Positions 24,838 to 32,975 of a stretch of 42,390 bases of DNA are shown here, piece by piece (position 1 is the stretch's first letter; each line of letters opens with the position of its first letter). Origin of the DNA: Rubrivivax sp. (GTDB lineage: Bacteria; Pseudomonadota; Gammaproteobacteria; Burkholderiales; Burkholderiaceae_C). The DNA lies in NCBI GenBank assembly GCA_020848515.1, contig JADLIA010000052.1, forward strand, positions 1 through 42,390, given 5' to 3'. The notes under the pieces are model-generated. The model saw nothing but the letters and a program-made list of their open reading frames with translations, was not told where the DNA came from and did no database searches. The position numbers and the translations under genes are program-made.

Positions 24838-25469
24838 TCAGAAGCGGTGCGTGTAGTACACCTGCACGAAGTCCATGCCGGGGTTGGGCTCCTTGATGCC
24901 CAGGTTGGACACATGCTGGTAGCGCAGCCCCAGCGTGGAGCGCGCCTGCGTGCCCCATTGCACGCCGACGCCCAGCATGTCGGAGAACTGGAACGCCGTG
25001 CTGAGCGAACGCTGGGGCGCCACCCGGGTGCGGACAGCAGGCGGGCACCGATCGAGCCTTCGAGGAACAGCGTCGCATGTGCGCCGTCGAGCGGGCGCTC
25101 CAGCCGCAGCACCGGCGAATAGCCCAGCTCCACCAGGTCGCGCGCCCGCGGCACATGCCAGGCCGCCAGCTCGATCTCGTGGCGCAGCCGCAGGCGCCAC
25201 TGGGTGCCCTGCCACAACGGCGCCGCCTGGGTCCAGCCGGCAATCAGGCCGAGCTTGCGCACACCGGCATCGGCCGCTGCGGCGGCCGACAGGCTCCAGT
25301 CCACCCCTTCGGTCACCTGGGCCTGCACGGCGCCGGCGCCACCCCACAGGACGGACAGCAGCAGCGCCGTGCCGCCAGCCCGGCGCAGGTGGCGCCATGG
25401 CGGGCCGGCGGGCCGGCGCGGCACGCTGCGCGGGTGGCAGCGGGTGGTACGGTGGGCGTGTGCCGTCAT
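24838..25469 (-). pseudogene. pagL: PagL-like lipid A 3-O-deacylase, apparent frameshift
   Basis: Two frames together give one PagL-like protein. The first frame (ATG 25469 to about 25025) has a signal-like segment (GGTALLLSVLWGGAGAVQAQ) and runs through LFLEGSIGARLLSA. The second frame (about 25025 to TGA 24838) continues TRVAPQRSLSTAFQFSDMLGVGVQWG and ends YQHVSNLGIKEPNPGMDF...YYTHRF, the conserved PagL C-terminus with the catalytic His-Ser pair in QHVSN. The join near TCCGCACCCGG needs one added base. PagL removes the 3-O acyl chain of lipid A in the outer membrane. A sequencing error cannot be excluded. TACGAT lies 6 nt before the ATG, with no Shine-Dalgarno. Confidence 0.8.
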
Positions 25470-25475
25470 GGCGGC

Positions 25476-25481
25476 ATCGTA
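25476..25481 (-). promoter_or_regulatory. Candidate -10 hexamer for leaderless pagL
   Basis: Minus-strand TACGAT is followed by GCCGCC and ATG at 25469. Confidence 0.35.
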
Positions 25482-25520
25482 CACAAGCCGCAGCCTGGGC
25501 GAAACCGCCTGTACCGCGCG

Positions 25521-25555
25521 CGCAACAAGCGCCGCCAGCTATCAAAAACGCAACG
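25521..25555 (-). repeat. Dispersed repeat A, copy 10
   Basis: CAAGCGCCGCCAGCTATCAA is the reverse complement of the repeat core. Lies between the pagL start and the nitroreductase stop. Confidence 0.7.
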
Positions 25556-25564
25556 TACGAAGCC

Positions 25565-26185
25565 TCAAGGCGCCAGCGTGCTGACGTACTGCGCCGGCAG
25601 CGGTCGCGCCCGCGCCGGCCTGGCCTTGAGCACCGTGCCCACGCTGACGAAGCACAGCGCCTGTTCCGCCTCGCCCAGCCCGAACAGCGTGCGCAGGGGT
25701 GCCGACGCCAGCGCCTTGCCGCTGGTCAGCGCCGCCCCGAAGCCCAGCGCGTGCGCCATCAGCAGCAGGTTCTGAATCGCGCAGCCGGCCGAGACGATGC
25801 GTTCGTGCGGCGGAATGTCGGCATCGTCGTCTCGCAGGCGCACCACCGCCAGCATCAGCAAGGGAGCGCGAAACGCCTTCTCGCGCGCCTGCCCGATCTG
25901 CTCGTCCGTGGCCTGGGGGTCGCGCTGCACCAGGGCCGCCGCGAACGCCTCGGCCAGGCGCGGGCGCGCCGCGTCCGGCACCAGGATGAAGCGCCAGGGC
26001 AGCAGCGTGTGATGGTCGGGCGCGCTGGCGGCGGCGCCCAGGATGCGCTCGGTCTGCGCTGCATCCGGGCCGGGCAGGCCCAGGCGGCGCGGCAGCACCG
26101 TGTGGCGACCGTGGATCAGCGCCTGTGCCAGCTCGTCGCTGCCGCGCGGGCGTACGGCGGCGGTCAGGGGAACGAGGTCGGTCAT
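25565..26185 (-). CDS. Nitroreductase-family flavoprotein (YdjA-like)
   Basis: 206 residues. ALIHGRHTVLPRRL is the FMN-phosphate-contacting N-terminal segment, and APDHHTLLPWRFILVPD, AGCAIQNLLLMAHALGFGAALTSG and FVSVGT are typical of the small single-domain YdjA branch. Expected NAD(P)H-dependent reduction of nitro or related compounds with FMN; the true substrate is unknown. The ATG at 26185 is chosen because homology begins there; the ORF-track start at 26305 adds 40 residues with no family resemblance. No strong Shine-Dalgarno. Confidence 0.82.
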   Translation of the reverse strand: MTDLVPLTAAVRPRGSDELAQALIHGRHTVLPRRLGLPGPDAAQTERILGAAASAPDHHTLLPWRFILVPDAARPRLAEAFAAALVQRDPQATDEQIGQAREKAFRAPLLMLAVVRLRDDDADIPPHERIVSAGCAIQNLLLMAHALGFGAALTSGKALASAPLRTLFGLGEAEQALCFVSVGTVLKARPARARPLPAQYVSTLAP

Positions 26186-26386
26186 GCCCGGCAGCCTGGC
26201 CTGACGCTCGAATCGCCGGGTCTGCACAAGGTCACCGGTGGGGGCACAGGGTGTACCAGGATCATCGTCATACGCACAGTCAAGCCCGGGCATTCGGTCC
26301 GTCACGACGTCCCTGCCACGAACCCGTTCCGGCCCCGTCGCCGGCCGCGAACCATGTCCGCACCCTACACCGGCACGCAGCAGCCA

Positions 26387-29300
26387 TCAGCCGCAGCTGC
26401 CCACGTAGCCGCACTGCGTGCAGTAGTCGCAGCCGTCCTTGCGGATCATGGCGTGGGCGCCGCATTCGGGGCATTTCTTGCCCGCCATCACGCCCGGCAC
26501 GGCGGCCGAGGCTGACGCCTCGGGCTCGGCCTGCAGCAACTCGTCCGGCTCGAACAGCGATGCCTGCGCGGCCTGGGCACGGCGGACGATGAGGTTTTCG
26601 ATGGCGTAGCCGATGGCCGCCACTTCGCTGTCGTGCCAGCGCGGCACGTGGGTGCCGTCGGCCTTCTGGTAGGTGCCCAGGCGCACCGGGCCGCGGTCCC
26701 AGGTGACCTTGCGCATGTCCGACAGCGCGCGGTCCAGAAAACCGCCGCGCGCCGCCAGGCTGAGCATGCGCATGGTGGCGGTGATCCACTGCTGCGACTC
26801 GCCGCTCTGCCCCACCGGCATGAAGAATTCGATGGCGCGTTCGATGGTGCCCTTGCCGTCGGCGCTGGGCACCGGCAGGAAGGTGACGATCAGGTACAGG
26901 CGCTGCTGGCCATCGCTGGTCCAGTATTCGATCTTTTCGGCCACCGCCGGCAGGCCACCGGCCGGGCGCTTTTCGATCACCGTGCGCATGGGGTCGTAGG
27001 GGGTGACGGGCAGCGGCGCCGGCGCCTGGGCCACCGGCTCCTCCTTCTTGGCCGGCGTGGTTTCGAGCACCGCACCCAGGATGCTGTTGGGGCGGTAGGT
27101 GGCCAGCCCCTTCAACCCGGCCTGCCAGGCCTGGCGGTACAGATCCTTGAAGTCCTCGTAGGGGTAATCCTCGGGGATGTTGACGGTCTTGCTGATCGAG
27201 GTGTCCACATAGGGCTGCACCGCCTGCATCATCGCCACATGCTCGTGCGCGGTCATTTCGAGCGCGTTGACGAAGTACTCGGGCAGCGTCTCGGGCTGCT
27301 CGGGCGTTGCGCCGGGATCGATCAGGCTGCGGTACAGGCGGAACGCGTGGTCTTCCACCATGTAGCTGCTGGTGCTGCCGTCGTGCTCGCGCTTGTTGCG
27401 CTTGTAGCCCCAGCTGAAGGCCGGTTCGATGCCGTTGCTGGCGTTGTCGGCAAAGGCCAGGCTGACGGTGCCGGTGGGCGCGATCGACAGCAGGTGGCTG
27501 TTGCGGATGCCATGCTGGCGGATGGCGGCCTGGATGTCCTCGGGCAGGCGGCTGGCGAAGGTGCCCTGGGCCAGGTAGCCGTCGGCCTGGAACTTGGGAA
27601 ACGGCCCCTTTTCCTTGGCCAGCTCGACCGAGGCGCGGTAGGCCGCGTCGCGCATGCGCCGGCCGATCTCGGCCGCCATCTGGCGCCCCGGCTCGCGGTC
27701 ATAGCGCAGCTTGAGCATGCTGAGCGCATTGCCCAGGCCGGTGAAGCCGACCCCGATGCGGCGCTTGGAGGCGCTTTCGGCGCGCTGCTGATCGAGCGGC
27801 CAGAAAGTGACGTCGAGCACGTTGTCGAGGGCGCGCACCTGCACCGCCACCACCTGCTCGAAGGCGTCGAAGTCGAAGCTCGGCTCGCCGCCGGCGCCGA
27901 ACGGGTGACGCACGAAGTTGGTCAGGATGATGGGGCCGAGGTCGCAGCAGCCGTAGGGCGGCAGCGGCTGTTCGCCGCAGTTGTGCACGTACAGGCCGTT
28001 GGCGTCGAAGGCGTGCACGTCGGCGACGGTGACGTCATAGACATCGGCACTGCCATCCGGCGTGACGGCGCTGACGGTGGCGGTGAAACGTTCGCGGTTC
28101 AGTTGGCGCTGGTATTGGGCCAGGGCGCCGGTCAAGCGCGCCGCCTTGTCCGTGTCGGCAAAACCGATGCGATCGGCGAACAGGGCCAGGTTGTCGCCGC
28201 TGACCACCAGTTCGTGCTGCGCCGCCGTGCGGTAGCAATCCAGGCCACCGCGGCCATCGGGCAGCGCGCGCACGCCGGTCGGGCGCCGCTCGGGGTAAAT
28301 CGTGCTGGCGATGCCCAGGCGCAGCAGCATGCGCTGCGCCGCCTGCAAGGTGCCCAGATCGCTTTGCGCCAGGCGCACGCTCACGCCCTTGTCTTGCGCG
28401 CCCTGCACCGAGCCGTCGGTGTCGAACAGACCGCGCAGCGCACCGATGTGGAACGCCGACGAGGTTTTCTCCATCGACGGCGTGACGCTCTTGCGCCCCG
28501 GCGTGAGGCCGTGGCTCAATGCCAGATGCCGCAAGGCGCCGCTGGCCATGCGGCGTTCTGCGCGACCGCGGACCGCACGCTGGAAGCCGCCGAAGTCGGC
28601 GCGGTGCGGCAGGGTGCGGGCGGCCGCCTCGGCGGCGGCGATGATGCCGTCGGCGCCGCTCAGCGCATGCGCCGGCGCGCCTTGCGCCACCTGGCGCAGC
28701 TCGGGCGCCCAGACCGAGATGACGGCCTTGTCCTCCTTCAGCACACCATCGCCGATCAGCAGGCCAAGCAGGTAGCCCTCGGCCTCGGTGCCCGCGCCGT
28801 CCCAGCCTTGCAGCGTGCGGTGCTGCTGCAGCATGATTTCATCGCCCGGGCGCAGCTGGCCGGCGGGCTCCCACGCACTCTCGATCACGTAGCGTGTCTT
28901 GCGCGTGACGCGGCGCACGCGGTGGTCCGCGGTCAGGCGCAGGCTGTGCCCTTCGCGGGTTTGCAGGTGGACCACCGGTTTGTGGCCGGTGGCGAAGAAG
29001 CCCTCGCTGAGCAGCGGATGGGCCGCGCCGTCGACGATGGCGTTGAAGGGCCGACCCATCAGGTCGGCCACCTGGGCGGGGCCATCCTCGGTCATGACCC
29101 AGGTATCGGCGGTGACGCAGGGGTTGGTGGCCTCGATCTGCTCGGTGTAGTTGAGGTTGTTGTCGCGCCCGATCTGGTCGAGAAACAGGATGCCCGGTTC
29201 GGCAAAATCGTAGGCCGACTTCATGATGGTGTCCCACAGCTCGCGCGCCGGCACCTTGCGGTACACCCACAGACCGTCGGCGCGCTGGTAGGCCCCCTTG

Positions 29301-30010
29301 GCCTTGACCTTGTCGCCCGGCTCGGCCTTGTGCGCCAGCTCCCAGTCGCTGCCGTCGATCACGGCCTGCATGAAGGCGTCGGACACGCCCACGGAGACGT
29401 TGAAGTTGTTCCAGCGCCCGGGCGTGCGCTTGGCGGTGATGAACTCCAGCACATCGGGGTGATCGATGCGCAGCACGCCCATCTGCGCGCCGCGGCGCGA
29501 GCCGGCGCTTTCGACCGTCGAGCACGACTGATCGAACACGTTCATGTAGCTGCACGGGCCGCTGGCGAACGAGTGCGTGCCCTTGACGAAGGCGCCCTTG
29601 GGGCGGATGCGGCTGAAATCGTAGCCCACGCCGCCGCCGCGGCGCATGGTTTCGGCGGCCTCGCGCAGAGCCTCGTAGATGCCGGGGTAGCCGTCGGCGT
29701 CGCGGCCCTGGATGGCGTCGCCCACCGGCTGCACGAAGCAGTTGATCAGCGTGGCCTGGATGTCGGTACCGGCGGCGCTCATGATGCGACCGGCACCGAT
29801 GGCGCCGGCATGCAGGTTGGCCAGAAACTTCTGTTCCCATTCGGCGCGCAGCTCGGGCTTTTCGACGCTGGCCAGGGCGCGCGCCACCCGGCCGTAGAGC
29901 TGGTCGAGCCCGGTCTCACCGGGCTTGAAATACTTCTCGGCCAGCACGTCGCGGCTGATCGGCTGCGCGCTCAGGGCATGCTGCGCGCCGGGCAGGGAAT
30001 CTCTTTTCAT
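26387..30010 (-). CDS. nrdJ: Adenosylcobalamin-dependent (class II) ribonucleotide reductase with intein
   Basis: Makes deoxyribonucleotides using a B12-derived radical, without need for oxygen. The ORF encodes 1207 residues, of which 298-677 are an intein, leaving an 827-residue enzyme. Host motifs: LINCFVQPV (Cys91, redox cysteine), RRGGGVGYDFSRIRPKG, SAGSRRGAQMGVL, NP|CGEQPLPPYGCC (Asn296, thiyl Cys678, Glu680), RRIGVGFTGLGNAL, LLSIAPTGTVSLAF and QPYVDTSISKTVN. The C-terminus has a Cys-rich module (CPECGAH...CDYCTQCGYVGSCG), likely zinc-binding and/or redox. The start at 30010 is chosen because GAGGAG lies 9-10 nt upstream; the ORF-track start adds 28 residues without homology. I looked for a cobalamin riboswitch and NrdR boxes in the leader and saw none. 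Confidence 0.95.
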   Translation of the reverse strand: MKRDSLPGAQHALSAQPISRDVLAEKYFKPGETGLDQLYGRVARALASVEKPELRAEWEQKFLANLHAGAIGAGRIMSAAGTDIQATLINCFVQPVGDAIQGRDADGYPGIYEALREAAETMRRGGGVGYDFSRIRPKGAFVKGTHSFASGPCSYMNVFDQSCSTVESAGSRRGAQMGVLRIDHPDVLEFITAKRTPGRWNNFNVSVGVSDAFMQAVIDGSDWELAHKAEPGDKVKAKGAYQRADGLWVYRKVPARELWDTIMKSAYDFAEPGILFLDQIGRDNNLNYTEQIEATNPCVTADTWVMTEDGPAQVADLMGRPFNAIVDGAAHPLLSEGFFATGHKPVVHLQTREGHSLRLTADHRVRRVTRKTRYVIESAWEPAGQLRPGDEIMLQQHRTLQGWDGAGTEAEGYLLGLLIGDGVLKEDKAVISVWAPELRQVAQGAPAHALSGADGIIAAAEAAARTLPHRADFGGFQRAVRGRAERRMASGALRHLALSHGLTPGRKSVTPSMEKTSSAFHIGALRGLFDTDGSVQGAQDKGVSVRLAQSDLGTLQAAQRMLLRLGIASTIYPERRPTGVRALPDGRGGLDCYRTAAQHELVVSGDNLALFADRIGFADTDKAARLTGALAQYQRQLNRERFTATVSAVTPDGSADVYDVTVADVHAFDANGLYVHNCGEQPLPPYGCCDLGPIILTNFVRHPFGAGGEPSFDFDAFEQVVAVQVRALDNVLDVTFWPLDQQRAESASKRRIGVGFTGLGNALSMLKLRYDREPGRQMAAEIGRRMRDAAYRASVELAKEKGPFPKFQADGYLAQGTFASRLPEDIQAAIRQHGIRNSHLLSIAPTGTVSLAFADNASNGIEPAFSWGYKRNKREHDGSTSSYMVEDHAFRLYRSLIDPGATPEQPETLPEYFVNALEMTAHEHVAMMQAVQPYVDTSISKTVNIPEDYPYEDFKDLYRQAWQAGLKGLATYRPNSILGAVLETTPAKKEEPVAQAPAPLPVTPYDPMRTVIEKRPAGGLPAVAEKIEYWTSDGQQRLYLIVTFLPVPSADGKGTIERAIEFFMPVGQSGESQQWITATMRMLSLAARGGFLDRALSDMRKVTWDRGPVRLGTYQKADGTHVPRWHDSEVAAIGYAIENLIVRRAQAAQASLFEPDELLQAEPEASASAAVPGVMAGKKCPECGAHAMIRKDGCDYCTQCGYVGSCG
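27980..29119 (-). mobile_element. Intein in NrdJ with LAGLIDADG homing-endonuclease domain
   Basis: 380 residues in frame inside nrdJ. The splicing blocks are intact: Cys1 (CVTADTWVMTEDG), block B LRLTADH (Thr63, His66), block F VYDVTVADVHAFDANG, terminal His379-Asn380 (GLYVHN), and extein Cys+1. The endonuclease region carries both LAGLIDADG helices, GYLLGLLIGDG (Asp124) and LRGLFDTDG (Asp235), so it may still be active. Removal restores the conserved NPCGEQPL motif exactly. Base composition looks like the host gene, suggesting long residence. Homing inteins spread by cutting intein-free alleles at the insertion site. Boundaries are exact to the codon. Confidence 0.95.
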
Positions 30011-30132
30011 GCACTCATCTCCTCGGATCGACAGGTCGACCTGGGCACGCCCGGTCGTGGCTGCCGACATTCTTGCACCTCCGGAATTCGCCATCCGGGA
30101 CGCAACTGTGCTACCTGCGCCACAGGCCCTCC

Positions 30133-30194
30133 GGATAGCTATGAAATCAGGAGCTGCTTGCGCTGATCAGACAAGCGCCAGGGCCAGTTTTTTC
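30133..30194 (+). repeat. Dispersed repeat A, copy 11
   Basis: AGGAGCTGCTTGCGCTGATC then AGACAAGCGCCAGGGCCAGTTTTTT. Lies between the ligase stop and the nrdJ start; the hairpin plus T-run is oriented rightward, whereas both flanking genes run leftward. Confidence 0.75.
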
Positions 30195-30309
30195 GCAACT
30201 TGCTGAAGCCGGAACCGAGCGCCCCGAAGTGCGCTGCACCAGTGCCGCCCGGCTGGCCAGCCAGGGCCACGGCGCGCACGGAAACGCCGCGCCGCCGCAG
30301 CCCGGCGGC

Positions 30310-31842
30310 TCAGCCCGTGCGCCCGTAGCCGTCGCGCAGATCGCGCTTGAGCACCTTGCCGATCGGGCTGCGCGGCAGTTCGGGCAGCAGGTGCAGGTCG
30401 GCCAGGCGCTGGGTCTTGCCGGCGCGCTGGTTGAACCAGTGCATCAGGGCGGCCGCTTCGACCGCCTGCCCGGGCTGCGGCACGACAAACGCCACCGGCG
30501 TTTCGCCCCACCGCTCGGAGGGCACACCGACCACCGCCACGTCGGCCACCGCCGGGTGCTGGCGCAACTGGGCCTCCAGATCGCTCGGGTAGATGTTGAA
30601 CCCGCCGCTGATGATCATGTCCTTGCGCCGGTCCAGCAGCGTCAGAAAGCCTTCGGCGTCGAAGCGCCCCACATCGCCGGTGCGGATGAAGCGCTTGCCG
30701 GCGGCGTCGAACCACTCGGCCTCGCGGGTTTTGTCGGGCTGGTTGTGGTAGCCGGTCATCATGCCGGGCGAGTGGCCGACCACTTCGCCGGCCTCGCCCG
30801 AGGCCACCTCGCGCCCTTGCTCGTCGATCAGCCGAATGTCGTGACCTTGGGCCGGCCGGCCCACGGTGTGCAGTTTGTCCGGATGCAGGTGGGCGTCCAG
30901 GATGCAGGTGCCGCCGCCTTCGGTCATGCCGTAGAACTCGGTCAGGCCGCCCGGCCAGCGCGCCAGCACGTCGGCCTTGAGGGCCGCCGAAAACGGTGCG
31001 CTGGTGCAGAACTTGACCCGGAACGCGGACAGATCGAATGCGCCGAACTGCGGCAGCGCCATGATGCGCTGGTACTGCACCGGCACCAGCATGGTGTGCG
31101 TGACGCGGTGCTGCTGCGCCAGTTGCAGGTAACGCAGGGCGTCGAACTTGGGCATCAGCACCACCGCGCCGCCATAGCCCAGGGTGGGGAAGAACACCAC
31201 CAGCGTGGTGTTGGAGTACAGCGGCGTGGACAGCAGCGTGACGCCGTGCGGCCCGTAGTCGTACACCGCGCCGCGGCGCACGTGCATCCAGCGCATGCCG
31301 TGCGACTGCACGATGCCCTTGGGCGTGCCCGTGGTGCCGGACGAATAGATGATGTTGAAGGGCGCTTCGGGCACCAGCGCCACCGGGGCGGGTTGAGCCC
31401 CCACCGGCGCCAGCCAGTCGGCAAAGGCGCGCCCGGGCGCCACGCCATCGAGCGAAACCCGCGGCAGCCGGTCCGGCCCGGGCAGGTGCTGGGCCGGCGC
31501 GGTGGCGTCGAGAAACAGCACGCGCGCCCGCGCATCGGCCACCATGGCGGCCAGCGCCTGCGGCGTCGATGACGGCGCCAGCGGCGCCACCACCACCCCG
31601 GCGCGCAGCGCGCCCAGGTACAGCGCCGCATACGGCACGGCGTTGAGCCCGCACACCACGATCGCCTCGCCCGGCGACACACCATCGCGCTGCAGCGCCG
31701 CGGCCACGCGGTCCATCAGCGCGTCCAGCTCACCATAGCTCAGCTGCTGCCGATCGTCGATCAGGGCCGGGTGGGCCGGGTCGCGCCGCGCATGCTCGCG
31801 GATCAGGTCGGCAACGGCACGGAAAGCGGGTTCGGCGGACAT
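30310..31842 (-). CDS. Acyl-CoA synthetase / AMP-dependent ligase
   Basis: 510 residues of the class I adenylate-forming superfamily. NIIYSSGTTGTPKGIVQSH (about 162-180) is the P-loop, TEFYGMTEGGG the A5 motif, RFIRTGDVGRFD the A7 motif, RRKDMIISGGFNIYPSDLE the hinge (A8), and Lys in SPIGKVLKRDL (A10) is the catalytic lysine. It should activate a carboxylic acid to its CoA ester; the acid is not predictable. Lies 38 nt downstream of a Bug-type binding protein and in line with thiolase and FadB-like genes, so an imported acid entering beta-oxidation is a reasonable hypothesis. The ATG at 31842 lacks a clear Shine-Dalgarno. Confidence 0.9.
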   Translation of the reverse strand: MSAEPAFRAVADLIREHARRDPAHPALIDDRQQLSYGELDALMDRVAAALQRDGVSPGEAIVVCGLNAVPYAALYLGALRAGVVVAPLAPSSTPQALAAMVADARARVLFLDATAPAQHLPGPDRLPRVSLDGVAPGRAFADWLAPVGAQPAPVALVPEAPFNIIYSSGTTGTPKGIVQSHGMRWMHVRRGAVYDYGPHGVTLLSTPLYSNTTLVVFFPTLGYGGAVVLMPKFDALRYLQLAQQHRVTHTMLVPVQYQRIMALPQFGAFDLSAFRVKFCTSAPFSAALKADVLARWPGGLTEFYGMTEGGGTCILDAHLHPDKLHTVGRPAQGHDIRLIDEQGREVASGEAGEVVGHSPGMMTGYHNQPDKTREAEWFDAAGKRFIRTGDVGRFDAEGFLTLLDRRKDMIISGGFNIYPSDLEAQLRQHPAVADVAVVGVPSERWGETPVAFVVPQPGQAVEAAALMHWFNQRAGKTQRLADLHLLPELPRSPIGKVLKRDLRDGYGRTG

Positions 31843-31880
31843 GGCGGACGGGGCTGCGGTCGGTCGGCACCAGGGCGTGT

Positions 31881-32840
31881 TCAGTCGTTCAGGCCGAGCG
31901 ACTGCACGATGGATTTCTCGGCCTCGAAATTCCTGCGTGCGAACTCGGCATAGGCCTGGTGGTCGCGGTAGTCGGTGCGCACACCATAGGTCTTGATGAC
32001 GCGCTGCATGTCCGGATCGTCCAGCGCGGCCTTGACCGCGGCGTCAAGCTTCTGGACGATGGCCGACGGCAGGCCCTTCGGGCCGGCCAACCCCAGCGGC
32101 GACGGCACCACCACGTCGTAGCCGGCTTCCCTGAACGTGGGCACGCCTGCGAAGGCCGGCGGGCGCTGGTCGGCCGCGATGGCCAGCGCCCGTACCTTGC
32201 CGGACTCCATGAAGCTCAGAACGCCGTTGGTGCTGACGATGGTCTTCACATGACCGCCCAGCAGGGCCGCGGTGGATTCGGAATCGCCCTTGAACGGCAC
32301 ATGCACGAACGACACGCCGGCGGCCTTGGCCAACAACGCCATCGCCACCTGGTTGCCGGTGAACTTGCCGGGCGTGCCGTAGTCCACAGCGTCCTTCCGG
32401 CCCCGGGCGTGCTCGACCACGTCCTTGACCGACTTGAACGGTGAGTCGGCCGCCACGGCAAGAATGAAGTCGTAGGCGGTGAACGAGGCGATGTAGGTCA
32501 GATCGCGGATCGGGTCGTAGGGGGTCTTCTGAACGTAGGGCTGGCGGAACACGCTGACCGGCACCAGCGTCAGGCGGTAGCCGTCGGGCTTGGCGCGCAT
32601 CAGGTCGACCACGCCCAGCGTGCCACCCGCACCGGACTTGTTCTCCACCACCACCGGCTGCTTGAGCTGCCTGGACAGGCTGGCAGCCAGCGCGCGACCC
32701 AGCACGTCGGTGGTGCCACCCGGCGCGTAGGGCACGATCATGGTGATCGACTGGTTGGGATAGTCGGCCTGAGCCTGAACCGCGGTGGCGTACCACGCCC
32801 CCATGCATGCCACCACCAGGGTGAGCAGACGTCGCTTCAT
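31881..32840 (-). CDS. Bug/TctC-family tripartite tricarboxylate transporter binding protein
   Basis: 319 residues with a signal peptide (MKRRLLTLVVACMGAWYATAVQAQ). The mature protein opens DYPNQSITMIVPYAPGGTTDVLGR, the hallmark of Bug proteins, then VVENKSGAGGTLG, KPDGYRL and GKVRALAIAADQRPPAFAGVPTFREAGYD. Bug proteins bind carboxylates in the periplasm; many are orphans without TctA/TctB permeases, and none is encoded nearby here. Probably co-transcribed with the acyl-CoA ligase. Confidence 0.93.
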   Translation of the reverse strand: MKRRLLTLVVACMGAWYATAVQAQADYPNQSITMIVPYAPGGTTDVLGRALAASLSRQLKQPVVVENKSGAGGTLGVVDLMRAKPDGYRLTLVPVSVFRQPYVQKTPYDPIRDLTYIASFTAYDFILAVAADSPFKSVKDVVEHARGRKDAVDYGTPGKFTGNQVAMALLAKAAGVSFVHVPFKGDSESTAALLGGHVKTIVSTNGVLSFMESGKVRALAIAADQRPPAFAGVPTFREAGYDVVVPSPLGLAGPKGLPSAIVQKLDAAVKAALDDPDMQRVIKTYGVRTDYRDHQAYAEFARRNFEAEKSIVQSLGLND

Positions 32841-32975
32841 GGTTGCTCCGCTCCAAAACCCGAGATGTTGCCTTTGTCGCGATCCCGCGGCAACCCTCGG
32901 TGACGATCCGACCGGTGCCGGTGGCGTCGAGCGCCCACCCGCACCAAGCCGGCGGCACCGTGGCCCACGGCCGCC

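Noticed and set aside
24615-25484. 289-residue ORF taken as a complete protein
   Set aside because: Its second half has no family resemblance; PagL homology switches to another frame near 25025, so this ORF is half a frameshifted gene.
26186-26386. Possible promoter (TTGACT) for the nitroreductase gene
   Set aside because: No -10 hexamer at suitable spacing downstream of the TTGACT on the minus strand.
26633-30166. 1177-residue ORF on the + strand opposite nrdJ
   Set aside because: It mirrors nrdJ, is rich in His/Arg/Ala/Gly, shows no family motif and arises from high-GC codon bias on the opposite strand.
30011-30309. Cobalamin riboswitch or NrdR boxes in the nrdJ leader
   Set aside because: I looked for the B12-box/GCCACTG pattern and for NrdR-type palindromes and found neither; only repeat A copy 11 and a ribosome site are visible. 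A covariance-model search would settle it.
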